Source: Burkholderiales bacterium (GTDB lineage: Bacteria > Pseudomonadota > Gammaproteobacteria > Burkholderiales > Burkholderiaceae_C). From it: a DNA stretch of 64,000 nucleotides. Below are positions 8,978 through 16,773 of this stretch, piece by piece. How positions within the stretch are numbered: the first letter of the stretch is position 1; each line of letters begins with the position of its first letter. The translations under genes and the position numbers were made by a program. Location: contig JAGWTU010000011.1 in the NCBI GenBank assembly GCA_028868825.1, positions 62,001 through 126,000 on the forward strand, written 5' to 3'. Under the pieces are notes generated by a model, which saw nothing but the letters and a program-made list of their open reading frames with translations, searched no databases and was not told where the DNA came from.

Positions 8978-9934
8978 ATGGATGGCCGAATGATGAACGC
9001 ATCCCGCACCAGACACCCGTTGCGCCAGGTGCTCGCGCTGATCCTGCTGCTGTTGGCGCTTGCGGCGATCTGGATCGCCAGCCACGCGCTGGCGGACGAT
9101 GCCCGCGCGGCGGTGGGTGTGCGTCACTCGCTCGCGGGCAACCCGGCCATCACCTATTACGACCAGGAACCGGCGTCGAAGTCGACGGCGACGGAAACCG
9201 TCGTGCTGGTGGCGAGTCTGGGCCGACCCGTCAGCGATTTCAACGAATTGCGCAGGGCCCTGGCGCAGGCGGGATACCGCAGCATCGCCGTCGAGTCGCG
9301 CGGCATCATGAGCTGGTCGGGCGGTGGTTTTGCCCATTACAGCCTGCGCGATCTCGCCGGTGATGTGCACGCGGCGATCGCCGACGCGGCCATCCCCGAC
9401 ACGCAGCGCGTGCATCTGATCGGGCACGCCTTCGGCAACCGCGTGGCGCGGACGTTCGCCACGCTCTATCCGAAGCAGACGGCGGGACTGGTGTTGATCG
9501 CCGCGGGCGACAAGACCGACAACATGCCGGCGGATGTCGCGCGCTCGCTGCGATTGTCGACGCTCGGATTCATCCCCTGGGCCATCCGCGGCAGCGCCGT
9601 GTCCAAAGTGTTCTTCGCTGCGGGTGACGCCGTACCGGACCATTGGCAGCGCGGCTGGAGCACCTGGGGTGCGATCGGCCAGGTCAGGGCCGCCAAGGCG
9701 TCGGACAACGCGAGCTTCAACGCCGGCGGTGTCGGACCGATGCTCGTGTTGCAGGCCGAGGACGATGTCGTCGCCCCGCCCAAGGATGCCGGCGAATTGC
9801 TGAAGGCGACCTACGGCGCGCGGGTGACCCTCGTGCCCGTTCCCCATGCCGGGCATGCCCTGCTGCCCGAACAAGGCGACTTGATCGCCCAGGCCGTCCT
9901 CTCGTTTATCCATGCGCATCCCGCAGTGAATTGA
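8978..9934 (+). CDS. Membrane-anchored alpha/beta-hydrolase lacking the nucleophile serine
   Basis: A 318-aa alpha/beta-hydrolase-fold protein with one N-terminal hydrophobic segment (about residues 17-38), either an uncleaved anchor or a signal peptide. The fold is visible as an RGIMSWSGGG strand-helix turn, a nucleophile-elbow sequence LIGHAFGNRV, an acid-loop LQAEDDVVAPP and a terminal PHAGHALLP histidine. At the elbow the usual GxSxG reads G-H-A-F-G, so residue 151 is Ala (codon GCC at 9428), not Ser. The protein may be non-hydrolytic, or use another mechanism as discussed for RutD-type proteins with GHALG. ATGs at 8990 and 8993 are alternative starts; none has a clear ribosome site. Confidence 0.82.
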   Translation: MDGRMMNASRTRHPLRQVLALILLLLALAAIWIASHALADDARAAVGVRHSLAGNPAITYYDQEPASKSTATETVVLVASLGRPVSDFNELRRALAQAGYRSIAVESRGIMSWSGGGFAHYSLRDLAGDVHAAIADAAIPDTQRVHLIGHAFGNRVARTFATLYPKQTAGLVLIAAGDKTDNMPADVARSLRLSTLGFIPWAIRGSAVSKVFFAAGDAVPDHWQRGWSTWGAIGQVRAAKASDNASFNAGGVGPMLVLQAEDDVVAPPKDAGELLKATYGARVTLVPVPHAGHALLPEQGDLIAQAVLSFIHAHPAVN

Positions 9935-10008
9935 AGTCGTCGGCGCCGCGATTGCGCAAGGAGCCGTTCGACCGATGTCCATCTCTTCCAAATCCAACGC
10001 CCACCACC

Positions 10009-11316
10009 ATGCAAATCCAGCGCATCCGCAAGATGATGTCCGGCCTCCTGGCACTTTGCCTCGGGCTGACCCTCGGCGCCGTCACGCCCGGCATTGCATC
10101 GGCGCAGGAGCCGGCATTGGCCGGTGCCACGCTATTTCAGGACGTCAAGACCTACAGCGATTTCGGCGTCCACCGCTACGGCTCGACGGGCGAGCAGCAG
10201 GCGCTGGCCTGGATTTCGAAGGAACTGGCCGCCGCGGGGCTGAAGGTCGAACGGCAGCCGCTGCAGATGGGCCGGCAATTGGTCGTCGACAAGGCGCGGG
10301 TCTCGCTGGGCGATCAGACCGTCGACGCCTTTCCGCTGTGGTGGCCGCCCGAGCACGAGGGCCCCGTCGTGCTGGATTCGGTATTGAAGCCCGACGACGA
10401 CGCGGCCGGCGCCATCGCCTGGTTGCGGCTGCCGTACGAGCGCGGCGCGTATTTGAACGCGCAGCATCGCCAGAAGATCATGGAACTGGCGACGCACAAG
10501 CCGCTGGCCATCCTGTTGACGATAGCCAATCCGGCCGGCTCGATCTTCACCTACAACGTCACGCAGGAGGACGCGCCCTGGCCGATGCCGGTGATCCTCG
10601 TGCCGGCCCGCCTGGCCGCTGATCTCGAGGCCGGACGCAAGAGCGGCCTGAAGGTCGGCATCGAACTCGCGACTCGTGTCGAGCGCGAGGTCGCGAGCTA
10701 CAACGTCATCGGCCGCATCGACCATGGCGCCGATCGCACGATCGTCGTTTCCACGCCGGTGAGCAGCTGGTTCACGAGCAGTTGCGAGCGCGGTCCCGGC
10801 ATCGCGCTGTTCCTGGCGATGGCGCGCCATGCCGCGAGCCGCAAGGACGATGTGAACTACCTCTTCGTCGCCACCGTCGGCCACGAGATCGGGCATGGTG
10901 GCATGGAGGCCTTCCTGCATGCGAAGGCGCCGCCGCCCGAGAAGGTCAGGGCCTGGCTGCATTTCGGCGCTTCGCTGGCCTGTTATGGCTGGAAGAAGGA
11001 CGCGGCCGGCGGGCCACCGACCCGCCTGTCGCAGCCCGATCCCGCGCTCCGCGTGCTGCTGGCCAGCGAATCGATCCAGGCGCTGACCGCCCGGGTCTTC
11101 GCGGAGATACCGGCGACGCCTTATCTCGGCGCGCAATCGGGCGTCGGCGAACTCCGCGATGTGCGGGCGGCGGGCTATGCGAATTACTTCGGCATGGCCG
11201 GCATCCATCGCTACTTCCACACACCCGAAGATCGTCTCGACCTCACGGGTCCCGAACTGCTGGCGCCGCTGGCGGAGAAGTTCGCACAGGAACTCGACGG
11301 ATTGGCGGCGCACTGA
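10009..11316 (+). CDS. Secreted M28-like protein with degenerate metal site
   Basis: A 435-aa protein with a signal peptide (to about residue 33, ASAQEP). The C-terminal half keeps the shape of an M28 zinc aminopeptidase: a strand leading to SSCERGPGIALFLAMAR, then YLFVATVGHEIGHGGMEAFL, then a final HRYFHTPEDRLD. In active M28 enzymes these blocks read H-x-D, D-N-x-S-G, E-E and His. Here the first two ligand sites are gone and the Glu pair is His-Glu, creating an HEIGH sequence. An inserted PA-like segment (about 100-215) precedes it. It is probably a pseudo-peptidase or altered-specificity enzyme. It ends the same-strand porin-hydrolase series; function unknown. Confidence 0.7.
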   Translation: MQIQRIRKMMSGLLALCLGLTLGAVTPGIASAQEPALAGATLFQDVKTYSDFGVHRYGSTGEQQALAWISKELAAAGLKVERQPLQMGRQLVVDKARVSLGDQTVDAFPLWWPPEHEGPVVLDSVLKPDDDAAGAIAWLRLPYERGAYLNAQHRQKIMELATHKPLAILLTIANPAGSIFTYNVTQEDAPWPMPVILVPARLAADLEAGRKSGLKVGIELATRVEREVASYNVIGRIDHGADRTIVVSTPVSSWFTSSCERGPGIALFLAMARHAASRKDDVNYLFVATVGHEIGHGGMEAFLHAKAPPPEKVRAWLHFGASLACYGWKKDAAGGPPTRLSQPDPALRVLLASESIQALTARVFAEIPATPYLGAQSGVGELRDVRAAGYANYFGMAGIHRYFHTPEDRLDLTGPELLAPLAEKFAQELDGLAAH

Positions 11317-11326
11317 TCTTTCCACA

Positions 11327-11422
11327 GCCGGCTAGCTCGTTTCGGTCGCGAAATGACGCAGCGAATTCGAGGATGCCTATCGGCCGGACCCGGCTCGCGA
11401 AATTGCGCCGGCTGACTCGTTT
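11327..11422 (+). repeat. Two imperfect direct repeats 80 bp apart
   Basis: GCCGGCTAGCTCGTTT at 11327-11342 recurs as GCCGGCTGACTCGTTT at 11407-11422, and each is followed by a related GCGAAATGA/GCGAATGA stretch. The second copy runs into the -35 region of the next gene, so these may be operator sites. No dyad symmetry was noticed. Confidence 0.4.
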
Positions 11423-11448
11423 GTTGCGCGAATGAAGAATGCTAGACT
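11421..11448 (+). promoter_or_regulatory. Sigma-70-like promoter of the three-repeat secreted protein
   Basis: TTGTTG (11421-11426) and TAGACT (11443-11448) are separated by 16 bp, and the gene starts 35 bp downstream with AGGAGTG as ribosome site. The -35 overlaps the downstream direct repeat by two bases, a position suited to regulation. Confidence 0.5.
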
Positions 11449-11482
11449 CATCGGGCTAACCCCGGAATTCATAGGAGTGCAT

Positions 11483-11932
11483 ATGAAGCGACTGATTACA
11501 AATACGGCTTCGGCAATGATCGGCCTGGCATTGTCTGCCGTTTGCCTGTCGTCGCAAGCGCAGGGCAGCGCGGCAGCCGCCGCATCGCAGCCGCTGACGC
11601 GTGCGCAGGTGAAGATGGAGCGCCAGGAATTCCTGCGCAGCCACAGCTGGGACCCGGTCAACGAGGTCTGGACCGTGAAGCCCGGCTTCGAGGCGCCGGC
11701 AGGTGTCAAATCGCGGGCCGAGATGAAGGCCGAGCGCGACGAATTCCTGCGCAACAACCGCTGGGACGTGGCAACGCGGTCCTGGGTGCCCATCAAGGGC
11801 GGACCGCGCAGGCTCGACACATTGACGCGTGCGGAGGTGAAGAAGGACACCCAGGCGTTCCTGCGCACGCATCGATTCGACGAGGAACTCGGGCAATGGG
11901 TCGAGACGCACCCTGCCAAGTCATCCCAATGA
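11483..11932 (+). CDS. Small secreted protein with three internal repeats
   Basis: A 149-aa protein of unknown function with a signal peptide (MKRLITNTASAMIGLALSAV, cleavage probably after SSQAQ). The mature part is three copies of a module of about 28 residues at roughly 38-65, 76-103 and 113-140. Each has an LTRAxVK/SRAEMK helix start, a QEFLR/DEFLR/QAFLR core and a terminal [WF]D...W. The LTRAQVK opening resembles the DUF4148 proteins of Burkholderiales, but the EFLRxxxWD core does not, so family membership is uncertain. The start is fixed by AGGAGTG 4 bp before the ATG. It is transcribed alone, from its own promoter. Confidence 0.75.
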   Translation: MKRLITNTASAMIGLALSAVCLSSQAQGSAAAAASQPLTRAQVKMERQEFLRSHSWDPVNEVWTVKPGFEAPAGVKSRAEMKAERDEFLRNNRWDVATRSWVPIKGGPRRLDTLTRAEVKKDTQAFLRTHRFDEELGQWVETHPAKSSQ

Positions 11933-11999
11933 GGGTCCGAGCCCGGCATTCGGGCTCCAATCGTCGCCAATGATGTGACGGCGGGCTGCGGGTCGCGAC

Positions 12000-13220
12000 C
12001 TACCGGATCGCGACGAACTCCACCCGCCGGTTGTTGGCCCGACCTTCGGGCGTGGCGTTGTCGGCCAGCGGCCGGCTGTCACCGAGCCCCGAAGTGGCGA
12101 GCCGCGAAGCCGCCACGCCCATCGCCGTCAATTGCTGCTTGACCGCTTCGGCGCGCTGTTGCGACAGGCTGCGGTTGTGCGCGGCATTGCCGACGTTGTC
12201 GGTATGTCCCTGGATCTCGAAACGCAGGTCCGGGTTGTTTTTCAGGATTTCGGCGACCGTATTCAGCGTGCCCATGCTCTCGGGCCTGAGCGTGGCCTTG
12301 TCGTGATCGAAATGGATGCCGTGGGTGACGATCTTGGCGTCGGTGAATTTCTTGTCGACGACCTTGATGCCGGCGCCGTTGGCGATGCGCACGTTCGTAA
12401 TGACGTCCGGATGCGATTGCTCGCCGCTGCTGTCGAAGGCCAGCGCCCGCGGCCGCGCCTTGAGGTCCTGCAGCGCATAGACGCGGAACTGGTCGACGTA
12501 GATCTTCAGCCGCCCCTCCTTGTAGGCCAGGGCGAAATGGTGCCAGCGGTTGAGAAAGTCCTTGCGCTGCATGAAATCGGGGTTGCGCTGGGAGATCTGC
12601 GGCTCGGGGCCCCGGATGACGATGTCGCTCCAGTTGTTCCAGCCCAGGCGGAGTTCGGCCACCGCCTGGCTGTAGCCATGCTTGTCCTGGTCGGCGTTGT
12701 AGAAGTAGATCCGCGGGTGCGGGCCGCCATCGGTGGCGTAGGCATCGAATTCGAGCGTCCAGGCATCGCCGAGGTATTGCGCCGGCTTGATCGCCGGACT
12801 GACCTGCGTGTAGCTGTCGGCCGTCATCGCGAAGGCCTTGCGGCCGGCGACGAGGTTGACCGCGCCCTGGCCGTCGAGCTGGTTCCAATGCGCGGGAAAT
12901 TCGCCGTCGGCGTCGGTCTCGAAATCGTCCTCGAAGACGATCGTGTCGCCGGGCACGAAATCGTAACCTTGATAGGCCTGCAGCGCGGGGCCAGCGTCTG
13001 TGGGCGCGGCACCCGGCGCCGGCGCTGCCGACGCGCTCGCCGGCGTCTCGGCCGGCTTGCCGTCGAGTTGCTTGCGCAGGGCCTGGGCGGCCTTGTCCTT
13101 GATGATGTCGAGGAACTGCGCCGGGCAGCTTGCGCTCGCGACGAGCGAGGCCAGCACGATGGCGGTGGGGCGCGGCAGCGCGCGCAGGACTTGTCGGGGG
13201 CAGGTCGGGCGGAACGGCAT
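12000..13220 (-). CDS. OmpA-family surface protein with N-terminal LamG-like domain
   Basis: A 406-aa envelope protein. It has a signal peptide (to about residue 34) and an Ala/Pro-rich linker (about 57-80). A concanavalin/LamG-like jelly-roll domain (about 85-290) shows the pattern FEDDFETDADGEFPAHW and the inner strand RLKIYVDQFRVY. A C-terminal OmpA peptidoglycan-binding domain (about 300-406) has IQGHTDNVGNAAHNRSLSQQ and NRRVEFV. It probably tethers a carbohydrate- or ligand-binding jelly roll to peptidoglycan. It lies directly downstream of the SARP-like regulator on the same strand, but has its own promoter with the CTAACGC direct repeats at 13319-13350, so it is a likely regulator target. 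Confidence 0.9.
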   Translation of the reverse strand: MPFRPTCPRQVLRALPRPTAIVLASLVASASCPAQFLDIIKDKAAQALRKQLDGKPAETPASASAAPAPGAAPTDAGPALQAYQGYDFVPGDTIVFEDDFETDADGEFPAHWNQLDGQGAVNLVAGRKAFAMTADSYTQVSPAIKPAQYLGDAWTLEFDAYATDGGPHPRIYFYNADQDKHGYSQAVAELRLGWNNWSDIVIRGPEPQISQRNPDFMQRKDFLNRWHHFALAYKEGRLKIYVDQFRVYALQDLKARPRALAFDSSGEQSHPDVITNVRIANGAGIKVVDKKFTDAKIVTHGIHFDHDKATLRPESMGTLNTVAEILKNNPDLRFEIQGHTDNVGNAAHNRSLSQQRAEAVKQQLTAMGVAASRLATSGLGDSRPLADNATPEGRANNRRVEFVAIR

Positions 13221-13318
13221 GTACGGGGTCTCCTTGGGCGAACCATGCGCCTGGCATCGACCGCGTCCCGGACCTGTTCAGGCTTCCCGGGGCCGCGGCA
13301 GCTTGGCGATTCGCCATC

Positions 13319-13350
13319 AGCCTATGCGGCGTGCGTCAGCGCAGCGTTAG
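13319..13350 (-). promoter_or_regulatory. SARP-type direct-repeat promoter upstream of the OmpA-like gene
   Basis: On the minus strand: CTAACGC (13350-13344), 4-bp spacer, CTGACGC (13339-13333), 8 bp, then TAGGCT (13324-13319) as -10. The 11-bp repeat period and 8-bp distance to the -10 match promoters recognised by SARP activators. The TAA inside the first repeat is the stop codon (13349-13347) of the upstream regulator gene. The same layout occurs at 18733-18764 and 61261-61293. Confidence 0.75.
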
Positions 13351-16300
13351 TCCGCGCGCGACCCTGCGCCGGCCGGCGTTGCGGCGGTCGCGTGCCAATG
13401 CAGGAGATCGGCGTTGATCGGATTGCGCCGCAGGAAGCTGTCGCGAAACGCCTCGGGCACCTGCTCGCGGGCAATGCGCAGCACCCAGTCGGCGCCGGTT
13501 TGCAGCACGCTGCGCCGGCAGTCGTGCAGCGCCGCCGCGGCGTAGACCTGCGCTGCCACCCACCAGAGTTCGGGCAGGTAATACAGATCGGGCTGCACGT
13601 CGCGGGCCAGCCTCAGCGCGGCCTCCACGTGCGTCTGCGCGGCTTCGCGATCGCTCGTGGCCAGCGCGCAGCGGGCGGCGCGGCCGTGCGCGGCCAGTGC
13701 CAGCCCCAGGCGCTCGCGCTCGGCGGCCCAGATGGCCAGGCTGTCGGCCAGCGCCTCGCCTTCGTCGGGCGGCACGATTTCCGTGGCCACCAGCGTCCAC
13801 ATGCGGTGCGCCAGGCCGTCCGCGTTGGGCACCAGCGCCAGGGCGCGGCGTATCTCATCGACGGCGGGGCGACCGAGCGCGGCCAGCACGGCGGCACGGA
13901 AGGCGCACCGCTGCGCCTGCTGCACGGCGGTCTGCTGCGGCAATTCGTCGGCCACCAGCGCCAGCGCGCGTGCGGGCTGGCCCAGCTGCACCCAGAGCAG
14001 CGCCAATTGGTGCTGGACTGAGGCCAGCAGCATCGCCGCGCGGCCGGCCTCGAAGCCACGGGCGGCTTCCTCCATCAGCTCGATGGCTTCCGCGTAGCAG
14101 CCGATGTTGCGCAGGTGATGGCCGAGTGCGAAGCGGATGATAGGGCCCAGGCCGGTGGCGTCGAATGCCTCGCCCCGGCCCTGGCAGAGCGTCAGCGCGC
14201 GGCGCGCCAGCACGACGGCGCGCTCGTGCTGGCCCATCTTGGCGTAGGTGTAGCCCAGGTTGTTCACGGCCTGCGGCAGCAGGTCGTAATCCATGGCCTC
14301 GGCGACGTCGCAGGACTTCTGCCAGGCCAGCAGCGAATCGCCGAGCCGGTGCGCGAAATCCAGCGCCAGCGCCAGGCCGTTCCAGTATTCGTAACGCTGC
14401 GCCGGGTTGGCGCGCTCGTCGACCCACGATCGCAGCGATTGCATCAGCACCAGCGCCTCGGGCGCGCGGAAGGATTTCGTCAGCGCGCCGCACCATTGGT
14501 TGGTGATCGCGAAGACCTCGTCCTCGTTGCCCAGCGACCGGGCGAGTTCGAGCGCCGCCGGCGCCAGCGCCAGCGTGCGGTCGAATTCGCCGACCAGGTT
14601 CGCCAGCACCGAACGCAGGGAAAGCAGGGTCAGGCGCTGCGCGTCGGTGTGGACCTCGCGCTCGAGTTCTTCGAGCGCGGCGCGCGCCTGGTCGCCGACC
14701 TCGTATTGCGCCAGCGTTGCCGCGCGGTCCAGCAGGGCCTGGACACGCCGCCCGGCATCCGGCGTGCGCCCATGGCAGTCGGCGGCCAGCGCCAGGCAGC
14801 GCGCCTGTTCGGTGCGACGGCCCTGGCGGGCGCAATGCGCCGCCGCCGCCATCCAGGCTTGCCCCGCCTGCGGCCATTGCTGCGCCTGCTGCCAGTGATG
14901 CGCGACGCGGCCGGGATCGGCGGCGCGTGATTCGAGCCAGGCCGCGACATCGCCATGGAACGCCACCGCGATGACCGGCGGCACCGAAGCGAGCACGGCC
15001 TCGAAGATCAGGTCGTGAGCGAAGGTGCCCTCGCGCAGCACCTGCGCCGCCTCGAGCTCGGACCAGGCATCGCTGAGGTCGAGCGGCCGCACGCCCAGCA
15101 CCTGCGCCGCCAGCGGCGCCGAAAAGTCGCCGCCGGCAATGGCCGCGCAGCGCACCAGGCGCAGCGCGCCGGCGCTGAGGTGGTTCAGTCGCTGCTCGAT
15201 CAACCGCCCCACGCTGGGCGCGGTGGGCAGGCGCGCCAGCGTCTGCGCCATCGCCTCGGCGCCGGGCGGCACTTCGTGCTGCAGCATCGCCTTCAGCGTT
15301 TCGAGCAGGTAGAGGATGTTGCCGCCGGTGCGCTGATGCAGCGGCGCCGCGAGCGCCGGGCCGTGGATGCCGGGAATGCGCAAGGAGTCCAGCAATTCGC
15401 CGATCTGGGTCACGTCCAGCGGCTGCAGCACGAGCTTGTCGGCACGCGCCTGGCCGACGAGTTCGTCGACGTAGTCATGGACCTCGGTGCCGAGTTCGGC
15501 GCCGCGCAGCGCCACCAGCCAGCGCACGCCGGTGGTGGTGCCGAGGAGCTGCTGCGCCACTTCGAGACTGGCGCGGTCGCAGAAATGCAGGTCGTCGAGG
15601 ATCAAGGCATCGAGGCCGTCGTCGCGGGCCTGGATGACGAGATGCTCGACGGCGCCGAGCAGCCGCGTCGATTGGGCGTCGGCACTCGCCGCGCTCGCCG
15701 CGCCCAGCTCGGGCAGCAGGCGGGCGAGTTCGGCCGCGACCCAGGCCGCCGGGGCCTGCCGCCGCCCCCGGTCGAGCAGGGCGCGCAGCAGCCGGCACAG
15801 CACGGCGTAGGTCACGCGCTCGTCGCCCGGCCGCGCCGAGATCATCACGACACGGCCCTGGGCAAGCCCGTGCGCCGTCGCCAGATCGGTCAGCAGGCGG
15901 CTCTTGCCGAGGCCGGCCTCGCCGATCACGACGGCCGCCTGCATCGACGCCCAGGCCGCCTCGAGCCGGCGCCATTCGGCCTCGCGACCGACGAGGATCG
16001 GCGGCCGCATCACGGTGACCGGAACCTCGGGCGGCGCCGCCGCGGCGTCGAGCACGGCTGCGGCCTCGATCTGCGCCAGCAGGGCCAGCGTCTCGGCCGA
16101 CGGCCGCGTGCTGATCTCGTCCTTGAGCACGCGCTCGCAATCGTCGAAGGCGGCCAGCGCCGCGGCCCGGTCGCCGCGCAGATAGTGCAGCCGCATGCAG
16201 CGGCGATGGGCGTGCTCCTGCAGGGGGCTGAGCGCGACCAGCCGCTCAGCCAGGGCGATGGCGCTCGCCAGCCGGCCCTGACGCTCGAATTCCGAAGCCT

Positions 16301-16766
16301 GTTCGGCCAGTCGGTCGCATTGCAGCGCCTGCCGGCGTTCGCGCAGCGCCGTCAGCCATTCGGCGAATTCGGGCAGATCGCGGAATTCATCCTGCGCCAG
16401 CGGCGGCTTGTCGTCGGCGCCCGCCGCCAGGCCGGCCCAGCGGATGCCGGGGGCCAGCGTCAGCGCGGCGCTGCCTTCGACCGCCTCGATGCCGAGCTTG
16501 CGCTTGAGCGCGAAGACCCGCTGGCGCAGGCGACCGCGCAATGTCGGCCCGGCTTCGTCGGGCCACAGCAGCGCCAGCAGCTTTTCGCGTGCGGTCGGCC
16601 CTTCGATGGCGAGGTAGATCATCAGCGCCGCGTCGCGACGCTCGAGCACCACCAAGGCACCGTCGGTCGAAACCAGACGGGCGTTGCCGTCGATGCGCAA
16701 TTCCCAGCGGGCAGCTTCGGGCATGGCGGTCGCTGAGTTCATGGACGCGGTCCGCAGCCTCGCCAT
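13347..16766 (-). CDS. Large SARP-like regulator: winged helix, BTAD, ATPase, TPR
   Basis: A 1139-aa multidomain transcription factor like the large SARP/AfsR-type activators. Residues about 18-110 form an OmpR/SARP-type winged helix (AREKLLALLWPDEAGPTLRG, then RLRQRVFALKRKLG). About 120-255 is the bacterial transcriptional activation domain (HRRCMRLHYLRGDRAAALAA). About 270-450 is an AAA/STAND ATPase with Walker A GEAGLGKSR and a Walker B-like LDALILDDLHF. The C-terminal 500 residues are TPR-like helices. ATGs at 16742 and 16724 are alternative starts. It follows the lipoprotein gene after 7 bp, so the two form an operon; a homologue with the same neighbour begins at 63307. It probably activates the CTAACGC-repeat promoters. 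Confidence 0.88.
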   Translation of the reverse strand: MARLRTASMNSATAMPEAARWELRIDGNARLVSTDGALVVLERRDAALMIYLAIEGPTAREKLLALLWPDEAGPTLRGRLRQRVFALKRKLGIEAVEGSAALTLAPGIRWAGLAAGADDKPPLAQDEFRDLPEFAEWLTALRERRQALQCDRLAEQASEFERQGRLASAIALAERLVALSPLQEHAHRRCMRLHYLRGDRAAALAAFDDCERVLKDEISTRPSAETLALLAQIEAAAVLDAAAAPPEVPVTVMRPPILVGREAEWRRLEAAWASMQAAVVIGEAGLGKSRLLTDLATAHGLAQGRVVMISARPGDERVTYAVLCRLLRALLDRGRRQAPAAWVAAELARLLPELGAASAASADAQSTRLLGAVEHLVIQARDDGLDALILDDLHFCDRASLEVAQQLLGTTTGVRWLVALRGAELGTEVHDYVDELVGQARADKLVLQPLDVTQIGELLDSLRIPGIHGPALAAPLHQRTGGNILYLLETLKAMLQHEVPPGAEAMAQTLARLPTAPSVGRLIEQRLNHLSAGALRLVRCAAIAGGDFSAPLAAQVLGVRPLDLSDAWSELEAAQVLREGTFAHDLIFEAVLASVPPVIAVAFHGDVAAWLESRAADPGRVAHHWQQAQQWPQAGQAWMAAAAHCARQGRRTEQARCLALAADCHGRTPDAGRRVQALLDRAATLAQYEVGDQARAALEELEREVHTDAQRLTLLSLRSVLANLVGEFDRTLALAPAALELARSLGNEDEVFAITNQWCGALTKSFRAPEALVLMQSLRSWVDERANPAQRYEYWNGLALALDFAHRLGDSLLAWQKSCDVAEAMDYDLLPQAVNNLGYTYAKMGQHERAVVLARRALTLCQGRGEAFDATGLGPIIRFALGHHLRNIGCYAEAIELMEEAARGFEAGRAAMLLASVQHQLALLWVQLGQPARALALVADELPQQTAVQQAQRCAFRAAVLAALGRPAVDEIRRALALVPNADGLAHRMWTLVATEIVPPDEGEALADSLAIWAAERERLGLALAAHGRAARCALATSDREAAQTHVEAALRLARDVQPDLYYLPELWWVAAQVYAAAALHDCRRSVLQTGADWVLRIAREQVPEAFRDSFLRRNPINADLLHWHATAATPAGAGSRAD

Positions 16767-16773
16767 GGCGTCG

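Noticed and set aside
14955..16736. Long plus-strand frame opposite the SARP-like regulator
   Set aside because: No recognisable domain and typical shadow composition; the minus-strand protein has Walker A and BTAD motifs.
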